From Streptomyces xylophagus (lineage in GTDB: Bacteria > Actinomycetota > Actinomycetes > Streptomycetales > Streptomycetaceae), in the NCBI RefSeq assembly GCF_000716435.1, contig NZ_JNWO01000019.1, positions 124,001 to 188,000 on the forward strand: 64,000 nucleotides of DNA, read 5' to 3'. Under the pieces are notes generated by a model. It saw nothing but the letters and a program-made list of their open reading frames with translations, made no database searches and was not told where the DNA came from. Shown here piece by piece: positions 8,825-17,861 of this stretch. The position numbers and the translations under genes are program-made. Each line of letters begins with the position of its first letter. Positions within the stretch are counted from its first letter, which is position 1.

Positions 8825-10450
8825 TCAGGGGACGATGGCCGCCGCGTCCCACACGATGAGTGTGCCGCCGCGGTCCACGCTCATCAGGTGTTTCCCGCCG
8901 GGCGACATGCGGCAGTCGAGTACGACGTCCATGTGGCCCGTGAGGGTGTCCAGGAGTTCACCGGTGCGGGTCGACCGGATCTGCACATGTTCGTCGTCGG
9001 GGACGGCCAGCCAGTCCTCGGTGGTGGCGAAGCGCGTGCCCATCATCTTGAGCGTGAAGCGCTCGCGATTGTCGGGCAGTTCCAGCACCCGGAGCCGGTC
9101 CACGTCGCCGATCGCGATCCACGAGCCGTCGTGGGCGAGCCCGAACCGGTGGACCGAGTTCGGCTGCTTGGGCAGCTCCGCGAGCAGCCGGCCGGAACGC
9201 GGGTCCCAGAGCAGGACCTGTGAGTCGCGGCCACGGGTGGCCAGGGTTTTTCCGTCGGCGGAGAGCGCCAGATGCGACATGTTCTTCGTCGTGGGCTTCG
9301 TGCCCCGGCGTTCGTTGGTGAGCGGGTCGACGAAGCTGCCGGTAGAGCTGTTGTAGGCGATCCACATGCCGTCCGGACCGTGCACGGACTCACCCACGGT
9401 GCCGACCTTGAAGGGGAGTATCTCCTCGCCGCTGACGGGGTCCCAGGCCTGTGCCTTCTCATCCACGCAGCTGGTCATGATGAAACTGCCGTCCGGGGAG
9501 ACGTCGCAGTGGTCGATCGTGTACGTCGGGCCCTGGATCGCTCGCCGCAGGGCCTGCTTCTCCACGTCGTAGACCTGGAAGAGCCCCCTGAGCCCGACCA
9601 CCACCAGCGAGGTGCCGTCCGGTGACAGCGCGAAGTTCCAGGGATGCGAGCCCAGTCGGAGCACGGCCCGGATCGCCGACAGCTGCCGGTCCTCGCGCCG
9701 CCCGCCGGCGGTGGGCGGCTCAAGGCCCAGGGCGCGCAGCAGCTCGGCCTGCTTCTCCCGGTCCAGCCGGGAGCCGGGCTCCGCCTCGCCCATGACCTCG
9801 TTGATCACCGCGGCGGTGGCCCTGGACTCCGGGGAGTCGACCATGGCCAGGTCGGCGAGCAGGCTCTCCGCTCCGAACCGCCGGATCTTGGCGATCTGCC
9901 AGTCCCGGGAGGCCACGAGCCGGGCGGCCTGATCGGGGTCGCCGTGGTGCAGGTGCCACACCAGGTGTCGCCACCAGTACTCGGCGCCGGCGGGCAGCGC
10001 CGACCACGGGGCATCGGGTTTCAGCAGGGCGAAGGCGTTGTTCACGAGCCGTCCGTGCCAGTCGGCCGCTTCCTCCGCCGACCAGCGCGACTTCAAGCGC
10101 TCGTGCAGCGTCTGCGGGACGGTCAGCCACCGCCTGCGGTCGTCGCTCTTCCTGATGCGCATGAGGCCCACGCGATGGAAGTGCTCGAACAGGCCCAGAG
10201 TGCTGTGGGTGGCGCCGTATTCGTGTCCCACTTTGCCCCAGGCGTCGGTGAGCTCGCTCGCGCTCAGTTCGACGCCCGGGGGGACGATCGCCAGCCGCCG
10301 GGCGTTGAGGGAATCCTGGAGGCTGAGATCCAGGCTCTCCAGTGCCCTGCCGATACGGTCGTCGCCCCAGTCCGCGTGGCCTGTCACCTGTTGCCAGTAC
10401 TCCTGACGCGAGCGATCGCGCCGACGTTGACGCCACTTGTCCCCGAGCAC
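8825..10450 (-). CDS. WD40 protein with NB-ARC winged-helix remnant but no ATPase domain
   Basis: 541 residues from the GTG at 10450, which has GGGGGAGG about 6 bases upstream and avoids overlap with marR; a longer frame to 10606 would run into that gene. Residues about 30-200 resemble the part of APAF1-type STAND proteins that follows the NB-ARC core: a winged helix (RALESLDLSLQDSL...VELSASELTDAWG) and then a helical section ending WWRHLVWHLHHGDPDQAARL...SLLADLAMV. From about 255 to the end are WD40-type blades (LSPDGTSLVVVG, SGEEILPF, LALSADGKTLATRG, SPGGKHLMSVDRGGTLIVWD). No Walker A or B motif is present, so this is either a headless derivative or the 3' remnant of a larger NB-ARC-WD40 gene. 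The intact SD and open frame argue that it is still translated. Role unknown. Confidence 0.75.
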   Translation of the reverse strand: MLGDKWRQRRRDRSRQEYWQQVTGHADWGDDRIGRALESLDLSLQDSLNARRLAIVPPGVELSASELTDAWGKVGHEYGATHSTLGLFEHFHRVGLMRIRKSDDRRRWLTVPQTLHERLKSRWSAEEAADWHGRLVNNAFALLKPDAPWSALPAGAEYWWRHLVWHLHHGDPDQAARLVASRDWQIAKIRRFGAESLLADLAMVDSPESRATAAVINEVMGEAEPGSRLDREKQAELLRALGLEPPTAGGRREDRQLSAIRAVLRLGSHPWNFALSPDGTSLVVVGLRGLFQVYDVEKQALRRAIQGPTYTIDHCDVSPDGSFIMTSCVDEKAQAWDPVSGEEILPFKVGTVGESVHGPDGMWIAYNSSTGSFVDPLTNERRGTKPTTKNMSHLALSADGKTLATRGRDSQVLLWDPRSGRLLAELPKQPNSVHRFGLAHDGSWIAIGDVDRLRVLELPDNRERFTLKMMGTRFATTEDWLAVPDDEHVQIRSTRTGELLDTLTGHMDVVLDCRMSPGGKHLMSVDRGGTLIVWDAAAIVP

Positions 10451-10509
10451 CCGTGCCTCCCCCTGTCCGGACGTCCAGTCAAACAGTTCGAACGCCCGTA
10501 CGCAGGCAC

Positions 10510-10935
10510 TCAGGGCACATCGGCCAACCGCTCCATCAGCACCCCCGCCAACTCCAATACCCCCCGCTCCGTCGCACTCAGCGACGCCAACGCCCCCGCC
10601 AGCCACACATCCCGCTCGACCATGTCCCGGTCCAGCGCCCGCCGCCCCTCGGCCGTCAACGTGAGCACGGACTGACGCCGGTCCACGCTGTCCGGCTCGC
10701 GCGCGATCAGCCCCTCCGCCTCCAGTTCGGCGAAGGTCCGGGTGAGGGACTGGGGCCGCTGCCGCTCGGCCGCCGCGATCTCGCCGGGTGTCGCCGACGC
10801 GTGCCGGTGCAGATGCCCGAGCACGATCAGCTGGTTGGGACTGAGCCCGGCCTCGTTACCGCGCTCCTGCCGCAGCCGCCGGTTCAGCCGGACGACACCA
10901 CGACGGATACGGGCGGCTTCGGAGAGATGATCCAT
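10510..10935 (-). CDS. MarR family transcriptional regulator
   Basis: 141 residues from the ATG at 10935 (MDHLSEAARI); a longer frame to 10968 would cross the operator. It has the MarR winged-helix fold: SPNQLIVLGHLHRHASATPGEIAAAE leading into the recognition helix, and the wing ending DRRQSVLTLTAEGR, with dimerisation helices at both ends. It diverges from a FUSC-type exporter gene, and the gap contains ATAGTA/TACTAT repeats, so it probably represses itself and the exporter until a phenolic or similar ligand binds. The ligand cannot be read from the sequence. Confidence 0.88.
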   Translation of the reverse strand: MDHLSEAARIRRGVVRLNRRLRQERGNEAGLSPNQLIVLGHLHRHASATPGEIAAAERQRPQSLTRTFAELEAEGLIAREPDSVDRRQSVLTLTAEGRRALDRDMVERDVWLAGALASLSATERGVLELAGVLMERLADVP

Positions 10936-10942
10936 GACAGAG

Positions 10943-10964
10943 ATAGTACGCGAATGCTTACTAT
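10943..10964. promoter_or_regulatory. Inverted repeat, probable MarR operator
   Basis: ATAGTA (10943-10948) and TACTAT (10959-10964) form a perfect 6-bp inverted repeat with a 10-base spacer, right next to the marR start and about 34 bases before the exporter start. Its size and position fit a MarR dimer site controlling both divergent promoters. Confidence 0.6.
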
Positions 10965-10997
10965 TCACGAATGCCTTCGCCAGCTACTGTGGGGCCA

Positions 10998-12068
10998 GTG
11001 ACCGCAAAACTGATACGCAACGCGTACGAAGTGGCTCTGACGATGACCGCCGTGCTGCTCTGCTGGGGCATCGCCCTCTGGCTGGAGGGCGCCGAAGGAC
11101 TCCACACCGACGTGCTGGTCCTCGCGGTCGCCCTGACCCTGACGCTGGCCCGCTCCCAGCGCACCGCCGACACCCGCCGCAGGCTCACCGCGCTCGTCGT
11201 GCTGCCCGTCACCGCCGGCGCCTCGATCTTCCTCGGCAGGTTGTTGGCGTCCCACTACACACTCGGCGCCGCCGTCTTCACGGCCGGCATGGCACTGGCC
11301 ATCTGGATCCGCCGCTACGGCCCCGCCGCCACGAAGATCGGCACCCTGCTGGCCCTCCCGCTGGTGGCCCTCCTCGTCGTACCCGGCCCCGCGCTCCCGC
11401 CCAAGGCGCAGAGCGGGCTGGTCACTTGGGGCTGGTCGGCGCTGATCGGGGCGTTGGCGTGCGGCGGGGTCTGGCTGGTGCAGGGACTGGGCGACCGTTT
11501 CGGCCCCCGGTCCTGGCGCGCGGAACCCGCCCCCGAACAACCCCCGCGCCGGTCCCGTCTCCACCCCCGCCCGAGCACCCGCATGGCCCTGCAGATGGCG
11601 GCCGGTATCGCCGCCGCGTTCATCCTGGGGCGGCTGGTCTTCGACGACCACTGGCCGTGGGTGGTCCTCACCGCGTACGTCGCGGCAAGCGGCAACCGCG
11701 GCCGAACCGACGTCCTGCGCAAGGGAATTGAGCGACTCGCCGGAGCCACGGTCGGCACGCTGCTGGCCGCGGGCGTGGCGGCGGCCGGCATCACCGGCGA
11801 CACCGCCGTGACGCTGATGTTCACCGTCCTCACGGTGGCCTTGTGGCTCCGCCCCCTCAACTACGCCTACTGGGCAGCCGGTATGACCTGCGCCCTGTCC
11901 CTCCTCCTCGGCTACTTCGGCCAGGACGCCCTGCACCTGCTGCCCACCCGCCTCGAAGGGATCGCGGTGGGTGCGGTGTTGTCGGTGGCGTCGGCGTGGT
12001 GGCTGCTGCCGGTGCCGCGCCGGCGGGCGGCGGTGACACGGTTCGTCATACGGCCAAGTGACGGCTGA
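10998..12068 (+). CDS. FUSC-family membrane exporter
   Basis: 356 residues. It has two clusters of transmembrane helices (residues about 10-150 and 200-340) joined by a proline/arginine-rich cytoplasmic stretch, the arrangement of aromatic-acid-exporter-like FUSC proteins; the segment VVLTAYVAASGNRGRTDVLRKGIERLAGATVGT is typical of the family. It probably exports small aromatic or amphipathic compounds under control of the divergent MarR protein. I favour the GTG at 10998 because TACTGT sits 7 bases before it, as in leaderless Streptomyces promoters. An in-frame ATG at 10971 would add nine residues but would lie almost on the operator. Confidence 0.85.
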   Translation: MTAKLIRNAYEVALTMTAVLLCWGIALWLEGAEGLHTDVLVLAVALTLTLARSQRTADTRRRLTALVVLPVTAGASIFLGRLLASHYTLGAAVFTAGMALAIWIRRYGPAATKIGTLLALPLVALLVVPGPALPPKAQSGLVTWGWSALIGALACGGVWLVQGLGDRFGPRSWRAEPAPEQPPRRSRLHPRPSTRMALQMAAGIAAAFILGRLVFDDHWPWVVLTAYVAASGNRGRTDVLRKGIERLAGATVGTLLAAGVAAAGITGDTAVTLMFTVLTVALWLRPLNYAYWAAGMTCALSLLLGYFGQDALHLLPTRLEGIAVGAVLSVASAWWLLPVPRRRAAVTRFVIRPSDG

Positions 12069-12123
12069 AAACGGGCTGTTCGGCCGATATCCATCGGGCG
12101 GCCCGCGCGTCTAGGCTCTCGCC

Positions 12124-12681
12124 ATGGTGACCCCACCCGAGGGGGACGACAGGGACGTCGTCGAGGCCCCCGGCGCGGACCGCGCGCTGTTCCGGGAGCG
12201 CTGGCGGGCGTTGTCGCGCCGCGCCCGTTTGCTGGTCACAGGCACGGCCTGTGTGGTCGTACTGGGCGTGCTCCTCGGATACGTCGTCACGAACCGCCCC
12301 ACGCCCCCGCCGCCCGATCCGGTCGCCGTAACGACCGCCCGGATCACGTTCGTTGAGATGCCGCACCGTCTCCACCCCGACTTCGGCGTCACCGTCCGCG
12401 TCGAGACCGCTTCCCGTGTCACCTTCACCGGGTTGAAGGACGGTTACGCCAACCTGTTCGTGGTCGACCTGCCCGCACCGGGCATCGTGCTCGAGCCCGG
12501 TCAGGCGCACGCTCTGCACGCCCGCCTCGACGTCTTCTGCCAGACGCCCTTCCCCCGGCGCGGAACGCCGTTGCTGTTCGTGGCCGTGCGCAACGCCCAC
12601 GGCGAGGGCCGGGCGCCGGTCGTGCCCACGGACTCCCAGGTGAAGTGCATTGTCCGCGCCGTCCGGCTGGCCTGCGCATAG
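12124..12681 (+). CDS. Single-pass membrane protein of unknown function
   Basis: 185 residues: a charged cytoplasmic N-terminus of about 35 residues, one membrane helix near 36-55 (RLLVTGTACVVVLGVLLGYVV), a proline-rich linker (PTPPPPDP) and an extracytoplasmic beta-rich domain of about 120 residues with two cysteines near the C-terminus besides one in FCQTPF. I do not recognise the family. TAGGCT ends 6 bases before the ATG and there is no SD, so the message may be leaderless. It lies between the FUSC exporter gene and the convergent response-regulator gene. Confidence 0.72.
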   Translation: MVTPPEGDDRDVVEAPGADRALFRERWRALSRRARLLVTGTACVVVLGVLLGYVVTNRPTPPPPDPVAVTTARITFVEMPHRLHPDFGVTVRVETASRVTFTGLKDGYANLFVVDLPAPGIVLEPGQAHALHARLDVFCQTPFPRRGTPLLFVAVRNAHGEGRAPVVPTDSQVKCIVRAVRLACA

Positions 12682-12690
12682 GGACCCTCG

Positions 12691-13350
12691 TCAACTCGTC
12701 CGCGGCACGACCAGCCCCGTCTCGTAGGCCATCACCACCGCCTGCGTACGATCCCGCAGCCCCAGCTTGGACAGGATGCGGCTGACGTGGGTCTTCACGG
12801 TCTCCTCGCCGACGTGGAGGCGCTCGGCGAGTTCGGGGTTGGACAGGCCCTCCGCGAGCAGCCGTAGGACGTCGGTCTCGCGTGGGGTGAGGACGTCCAG
12901 CGTGCCCTGGGTGGGCGCCTTCGGGCGCAGGCGGGCGAACTCGGCGATCAGGCGGCGGGTGATGCCGGGCGCGAGCAGGGCCTCGCCGGCGGCGACGACG
13001 CGTACCGCTTCGAAGAGGCGTTCGGCGGTCACGTCCTTGAGGAGGAAACCGCTGGCGCCGGCGGCGAGCGCGTCGTAGACGTGTTCGTCGAGGTCGAAGG
13101 TGGTCAGGACGAGGACGCGGGGCGCGTGCGGGCCCTGGAGTCGCGCGGTGGCCTCGATGCCGTCCATGACCGGCATCCGTACGTCCATCAGCACCACGTC
13201 GGGCAGTTGCTCGCGGCAGACGCGGACCGCCTCGGCGCCGTCGCCGGCCGTGCCGACGACCGTGAAGTCGGCCTGGGTGGCGAGGAGTCCGGCGTAACCG
13301 ACCCGCACGATCTCGTGGTCGTCGGCGACGACGATACGGATGGACGTCAT
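12691..13350 (-). CDS. NarL/LuxR-type response regulator
   Basis: 219 residues. The receiver domain (1-120) has the acidic pair DDHE, phosphoacceptor Asp56 in VVLMDVRMP and the conserved K in GFLLKD. The C-terminal LuxR/GerE helix-turn-helix (about 150-210) has LTPRETDVLRLLAEGLSNPELAERLHV. The kinase gene upstream ends in a 4-base ATGA overlap with this start, so the pair is translated together. The divergent ABC-2 transporter operon is the likely target, as in many Streptomyces HK-RR-ABC sets that respond to envelope stress or antibiotics. Confidence 0.92.
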   Translation of the reverse strand: MTSIRIVVADDHEIVRVGYAGLLATQADFTVVGTAGDGAEAVRVCREQLPDVVLMDVRMPVMDGIEATARLQGPHAPRVLVLTTFDLDEHVYDALAAGASGFLLKDVTAERLFEAVRVVAAGEALLAPGITRRLIAEFARLRPKAPTQGTLDVLTPRETDVLRLLAEGLSNPELAERLHVGEETVKTHVSRILSKLGLRDRTQAVVMAYETGLVVPRTS

Positions 13351-14531
13351 GCCGGTGCCTCCTCCTCCGATGCGACAGGGAGCCGTGCCTCGACCAGGAA
13401 GCCGCCGCCGGGCGCGGGCCCCGTGTGCAACGTGCCCCCGACGGTCGCCGCGCGCTCGCGCATGCCGAGCAGGCCGTGGCCGGAGATGTCGGCGGCGGGC
13501 CCGGGACCGTTGTCGCGCACGCGTACCGCCAAGTCCTTGTCCCCGTACCGGAGTTCCACGTCCACGGCGGCGCCCGGCGCGTGCCGGCGGGCGTTGGTGA
13601 GGGCCTCCTGGACGATTCGGTACGCGGTGACCTCGATGCCGGGGTCGAGCGAGACGATCGGCCCGCTGACGATGAGCCGGGTACGGGAACCGGCCGCGTC
13701 CCGTGACTCGTCGACGAGTTCCATGAGTTGACGGAGGCCGGGCTGGGGCCGCCGTTGGACTCCGGTGTCCGCGTCCTCCCGCAGCACGCCCAGCAGCCGC
13801 CGCATCTCGGTGAGGGCGGTGCGCGCGGTGTCACCGATGGCGAGGAGGCGGGTGGCGCCCTCGGCCGGCAGCCCGGGGGTGGTGAGCCGGGCCGTCTCCG
13901 CCTGCACGGCGATCATCGAGATGTGGTGCGCGACGACATCGTGCAACTCCCTTGCGATGCGCGCCCGTTCACCCCGGGCGGCATGTTCGAGGAGCGTGTC
14001 CGCGAAGGCCCGTTCGGTCGCGCTGTGCGCCTGTGTCGTGCTGCGTACGTGGTGGGCGATCCCGGTGGCCGCGGCGGCGGAGGCGAGCGTCGCCACGAGG
14101 ACGGCGACGATCCGGGTCGGTTCCTCGTGGCTGCCGAGCGCGATCACGACGTAGGGCAGGACGAACAGCCCGCCGAGCCGGGTGGCTCCGGCCCGTCCCA
14201 GCACGTACACGCACACCAGTTGGGCCACGACCCCGCCGGCGGTGAGCCCTCCGAAGGGCACGAGGGAGAGGACACAGGAGGCGCTGAGTGCCACGGCGGC
14301 GCAGCTCCGGGCGAGGCGGCCGGTGCCGAGGACGAAGGCGACGGGGAGGGTGGAGGAGAGGGCGAGCAGCAGCAGGGCGGCGAACCCGCCGGCCAAGTCG
14401 GTGCTGCGGACGAGGACTTCGGCGACGGCGAGGACGGCGAGGACGCCCCCCACGATCACGGCACGTGTACCGGCTTCGGCGGCCCGCCACCGGGACATCA
14501 CCGCCCGCACGCCCGCACTCTTCTCACCCAC
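13347..14531 (-). CDS. Membrane sensor histidine kinase (HisKA_3 type)
   Basis: 394 residues from the GTG at 14531 (VGEKSAGVRAV); an ATG at 14498 is the alternative, and the longer frame to 14603 runs towards the divergent ABC gene. Five or six membrane helices occupy about 20-160. The dimerisation/phosphoacceptor motif ARIARELHDVVAHHIS carries the His, and the ATPase domain has RIVQEALTNARRHAPG (N box), DNGPGP and GHGLLGMRERA (G boxes). It lacks a large extracellular sensor, so signals are probably sensed within the membrane. It is paired with the downstream NarL-type regulator through an ATGA overlap. Confidence 0.9.
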   Translation of the reverse strand: MGEKSAGVRAVMSRWRAAEAGTRAVIVGGVLAVLAVAEVLVRSTDLAGGFAALLLLALSSTLPVAFVLGTGRLARSCAAVALSASCVLSLVPFGGLTAGGVVAQLVCVYVLGRAGATRLGGLFVLPYVVIALGSHEEPTRIVAVLVATLASAAAATGIAHHVRSTTQAHSATERAFADTLLEHAARGERARIARELHDVVAHHISMIAVQAETARLTTPGLPAEGATRLLAIGDTARTALTEMRRLLGVLREDADTGVQRRPQPGLRQLMELVDESRDAAGSRTRLIVSGPIVSLDPGIEVTAYRIVQEALTNARRHAPGAAVDVELRYGDKDLAVRVRDNGPGPAADISGHGLLGMRERAATVGGTLHTGPAPGGGFLVEARLPVASEEEAPA

Positions 14532-14632
14532 CCGGTCATTGTGCCGACCCCCTTCCCCGTCGGCGTCCCCCTCGTGAGGGACCCCTTCGGCGTGACGACG
14601 CACGGCACTCCGCGCCCCTAGCCTCCCTCACC

Positions 14633-15580
14633 ATGAGCGACGCAACCATCGAAGTCCGCGATCTACGGAAGCGGTTCGGCCGGACCCTCGCGGTCGACGG
14701 CCTCTCCTTCACGGTCGAGCCCGGCACGGTGACCGGCTTCGTCGGTCCCAACGGCGCGGGCAAGTCCACCACCATGCGCTCCCTCCTCGGCCTGGACACC
14801 CCGGACGAGGGCCAGGCGTTGATCGGTGGCCGCCCCTATCACGCCCTGCGCACCCCGCTGTTGGAGGTCGGCGCGCTCCTGGACGCCGCCGCCCTGCACC
14901 CCAGCCGCCGGGGCCGCGACCACCTCCGCTGGCTGGCCCACTCCCACGGACTGCCGATGCACCGCGTGGACGAGGTTCTCGAACAGGTCGGCATGGAGCA
15001 GGCGTCCCGCAGAAGGGCGGGCGGCTACTCCCTCGGCATGCGCCAACGCCTCGGCATAGCCGCCGCGTTGCTCGGCGACCCCCCGGTCCTCCTCCTCGAC
15101 GAACCGGTCAACGGCCTGGACCCCGAGGGCATCCAATGGATCCGCACCCTCCTCCGCCACCTGGCTCTGGAGGGCAGGGCGATCCTGGTCTCCAGCCACC
15201 TGATGAGCGAACTCGAGGACACCGCCGACCACTTGGTGGTCATTGGCCGGGGCCGCCTGATCGCCGACACGGCGGTCGCCGACCTCCTCGCGGCGGCCTC
15301 CGGCGACCGGGTACGCCTGCGCACGAGCAGTCGTACGGAAGCGATGGAGCTCCTCGCCCGGGAGGGCGGCACGGTGGCGGTCACCGACCGCGAGATCCTC
15401 ACCGTCACGGGCCTCCCCGCCGAACGGATCGTGGAACTGCTCTCCGCGTCCCGAGTCCCCTTCGCCGAAGTGGGCGCCCACCGGGCGACATTGGAAGAGG
15501 CCTACATGGAACTCACCAGGGACGCGGTCGAGTTCACGTCGACGACGGCCACGGACGAGGACGGGGTGACGTCCCGATGA
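14633..15580 (+). CDS. ABC transporter ATP-binding protein
   Basis: 315 residues with Walker A GPNGAGKST, Q-loop region, signature YSLGMRQR, Walker B VLLLDEP, D-loop NGLDPEG and the H-loop histidine in LVSSHLMSE. It is of the DrrA/NatA type that works with ABC-2 permeases, and the roughly 80-residue C-terminal extension is typical of that group. The ATG follows TAGCCT by 8 bases, so it is possibly leaderless. It is the first gene of a three-gene operon with two permeases (ATGA and GTGA overlaps) and diverges from the two-component system that may induce it. Confidence 0.92.
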   Translation: MSDATIEVRDLRKRFGRTLAVDGLSFTVEPGTVTGFVGPNGAGKSTTMRSLLGLDTPDEGQALIGGRPYHALRTPLLEVGALLDAAALHPSRRGRDHLRWLAHSHGLPMHRVDEVLEQVGMEQASRRRAGGYSLGMRQRLGIAAALLGDPPVLLLDEPVNGLDPEGIQWIRTLLRHLALEGRAILVSSHLMSELEDTADHLVVIGRGRLIADTAVADLLAAASGDRVRLRTSSRTEAMELLAREGGTVAVTDREILTVTGLPAERIVELLSASRVPFAEVGAHRATLEEAYMELTRDAVEFTSTTATDEDGVTSR

Positions 15581-17115
15581 CGACGACACCCACGAGGACG
15601 GTCCCCCCGTACCGCTCGGTTCTGCACCCCGCCCGTGCGGGCTTCGTACACCTCCTGCGCGCGGAGTGGACGAAGTTCTGGACGGTACGGGCATGGCTGC
15701 TGGTGCTGGCGGTGGCGGCCGTGGTCACCGTCGTCATCTGCCAGTTGGGTGCGAGCGGTTCCAGCGTCAGCGGCGGCCCGCCGATCGTCCTGGGCCCGGG
15801 CGGCGAGGTCGTCAACGACGCCTTCCGCCTCACCCACCGCACGCTGACCGGCGACGGCACGGTCACGGCCCGGGTCACCGGCCTGAAGGACGCCTCCGGC
15901 AAGGGACTTGGGCCCTGGACGAAGGCCGGGATCATCGTCAAGTCGAGCTTGAAGCCGGGCTCCCCGTACGCGGCGGTGATGGCGACCCCCGGCCACGGAG
16001 TCCGCATGCAGTGGAACTTCACCCACGACAAGGCGGGCCCGAGCAGCGACCTGACGAAGGCCCCGCAGTGGCTCCGCCTGAAACGGCTGGGTGAGAAACT
16101 AACCGGCTATGCATCGGTAGACGGTCAGAATTGGACCCGGCTCGGGGAGGTGCGGCTCGACGGGCTGCCCGGGACGGTTCAGGTGGGCCTGTTCGTGGCG
16201 GCCCCCGTCCATGAGATCGTCCACCGCTCCTTCGGCGGCACGAGCGAGGTGGCGGGCAGCGGCCAGGCCACCGGAACCTTCGACCACCTGACCTTCCAGG
16301 GCAAGTCGACCGACAACGGCTGGACGGCCACGGACGTCGGTGCCCCCGCCCCCGACGCCCGGCCCGGGAACAGCCGTCCGGGCACGACGACGGTGTCCCC
16401 GACCGGCACCTACGCCCTCACCGGCCAGGGGGACATCGCCCCCGACGAGAACAGCCCCGACATGGTCCAGATGAGCTTCCAGGGAGTCTTCATGGGCCTC
16501 CTCTTCATGGTCGCCCTGGGCACACTCTTCGTGACGACCGAATACAAACGAGGCCTGATCCGTACGACGTTCACGGCGACGCCGTCCCGACTGAAGGTAC
16601 TGGCGGCGAAGACGACGGTGATAGCGACGATCACCTTCACAACAGGCCTGATAGCTACGGCAATCGGCTTCACCCTGGCCCAACGGACCCTGCGCTCGAA
16701 CGGCTTCAAGCCCCCGGAGTTCCCAGACCTGTCCCTCCTGGAGAACCCGGCGTTGAGGGCGGTCGTGGGCAGCGCGGTACTCCTGTCTTTGGTGGCGGTC
16801 CTAGCCCTGTCACTGGGAGTGGTCCTACGCAACAGCGCCGGCACGATCGCGACGGTGGTGGTCCTGGTGATCCTCCCGCAGATCCTGTCCTTCGCCCTCC
16901 CGCTCCCCGTAGCGCAGTGGCTGCTCCGGGCGACCCCGGCGGCGGCCTTCGCGATCCAGCAGGGCGTGACGTACTACCCGCAGGTCCAGCACAACTGCCT
17001 TCCCGAAAGCGGCTGTTACCCCCTCACCCCGTACCACGGCCTGGCGGTCCTGGTGGCCTACACGGCAGCGGCCCTGCTGCTGGCGGCCTGGACGGTAAGG
17101 AGGCGGGACGCGTGA
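15577..17115 (+). CDS. ABC-2 permease with large extracellular beta-sandwich insertion
   Basis: 512 residues. Start at the ATG in the ATGA overlap with the ATPase gene. The first helix is at about 40-60 (WLLVLAVAAVVTVVICQL). Residues about 65-255 then form a soluble extracytoplasmic domain: GDGTVTARVTGL, WTKAGIIVKSS, YAAVMATPGHGVRMQWNFTH, WLRLKRLGEKLTGYASVDGQ and VQVGLFVAAP. That pattern matches the concanavalin-like DUF1349 fold. Five more helices follow (about 300-510), beginning at FMGLLFMVALGTLFVTTEYKRGLIR, the usual ABC-2 motif. The inserted domain is unusual for a permease and may bind a sugar or cell-wall ligand. The partner permease lies directly downstream. Confidence 0.85.
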   Translation: MTTTPTRTVPPYRSVLHPARAGFVHLLRAEWTKFWTVRAWLLVLAVAAVVTVVICQLGASGSSVSGGPPIVLGPGGEVVNDAFRLTHRTLTGDGTVTARVTGLKDASGKGLGPWTKAGIIVKSSLKPGSPYAAVMATPGHGVRMQWNFTHDKAGPSSDLTKAPQWLRLKRLGEKLTGYASVDGQNWTRLGEVRLDGLPGTVQVGLFVAAPVHEIVHRSFGGTSEVAGSGQATGTFDHLTFQGKSTDNGWTATDVGAPAPDARPGNSRPGTTTVSPTGTYALTGQGDIAPDENSPDMVQMSFQGVFMGLLFMVALGTLFVTTEYKRGLIRTTFTATPSRLKVLAAKTTVIATITFTTGLIATAIGFTLAQRTLRSNGFKPPEFPDLSLLENPALRAVVGSAVLLSLVAVLALSLGVVLRNSAGTIATVVVLVILPQILSFALPLPVAQWLLRATPAAAFAIQQGVTYYPQVQHNCLPESGCYPLTPYHGLAVLVAYTAAALLLAAWTVRRRDA

Positions 17116-17861
17116 GGCAGTTGCACGCGGAGTGGACGAAACTCCGCACCCTGCCCAGCACTTGGTGGCTCCTGGCGGCAACGGTCGCTCTGACGGCGGC
17201 GGTCGGCGCGGCGGCGGTCTCGTCCCTCACGACCCGGATCTGCCCATCACCGACGGCCTGCCACGAGGACACGGTCAAACTGGCCCTCACCGGGGTCCAG
17301 TTGAGCCAGGCGATCTGCCTGGTGCTGGGCGCACTGTCGATAGGCGCGGAGTACGCGACGGGCACGATCCGGACGACGCTCACGGCGATGCCGGGGAGGT
17401 GGCGGGTACTGGCGTCAAAGGCGGCGACACTGTCCCTGCTCACGGCGGTGGCGGGAGCCCTGGCGGTCCTGTCCTCCCTGGGCCTGGCCCACCTGATCCT
17501 CCCCACAACCCCGACGAACAGCGCGACGCTCCGAGCGGCAGCCGGCTCGATCCTCATCCTCGTCCTGGTGACGCTACTGGGCCTGTCCCTGGCGACCCTG
17601 CTCCGCGACACGGCAGGCGCGATCACGCTGGGCCTGGGCATCCTCTACGTCGTCCCGGTCCTGTCCCACCTCGTCAACTCCCCAACCTGGCAACACCGTT
17701 TCCAACGCTGGGCCCCGATGCCGGCGGGCCTCTCCATCCAGGCGACGACGAACCTGGAGAGGTTGGCGATCGGTCCGTGGCCGGGGCTTGGGGTGCTGGC
17801 GGCGTATGCGGTGGGGTTGTTGGGGGTCGGGGGAGCGTGGTTCAGGCTGCGGGACGCGTAG
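17112..17861 (+). CDS. ABC-2 permease
   Basis: 249 residues with about six membrane helices and the ABC-2 motifs LHAEWTKLRTLPSTWW near the N-terminus and SIGAEYATGTIRTTLTAMP after the second helix. The GTG start overlaps the TGA of the upstream permease (GTGA). It forms the heteromeric pore with that permease and lacks its extracellular insertion. Its 3' end overlaps the convergent DUF397 gene by 20 bases. Confidence 0.9.
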   Translation: MRQLHAEWTKLRTLPSTWWLLAATVALTAAVGAAAVSSLTTRICPSPTACHEDTVKLALTGVQLSQAICLVLGALSIGAEYATGTIRTTLTAMPGRWRVLASKAATLSLLTAVAGALAVLSSLGLAHLILPTTPTNSATLRAAAGSILILVLVTLLGLSLATLLRDTAGAITLGLGILYVVPVLSHLVNSPTWQHRFQRWAPMPAGLSIQATTNLERLAIGPWPGLGVLAAYAVGLLGVGGAWFRLRDA

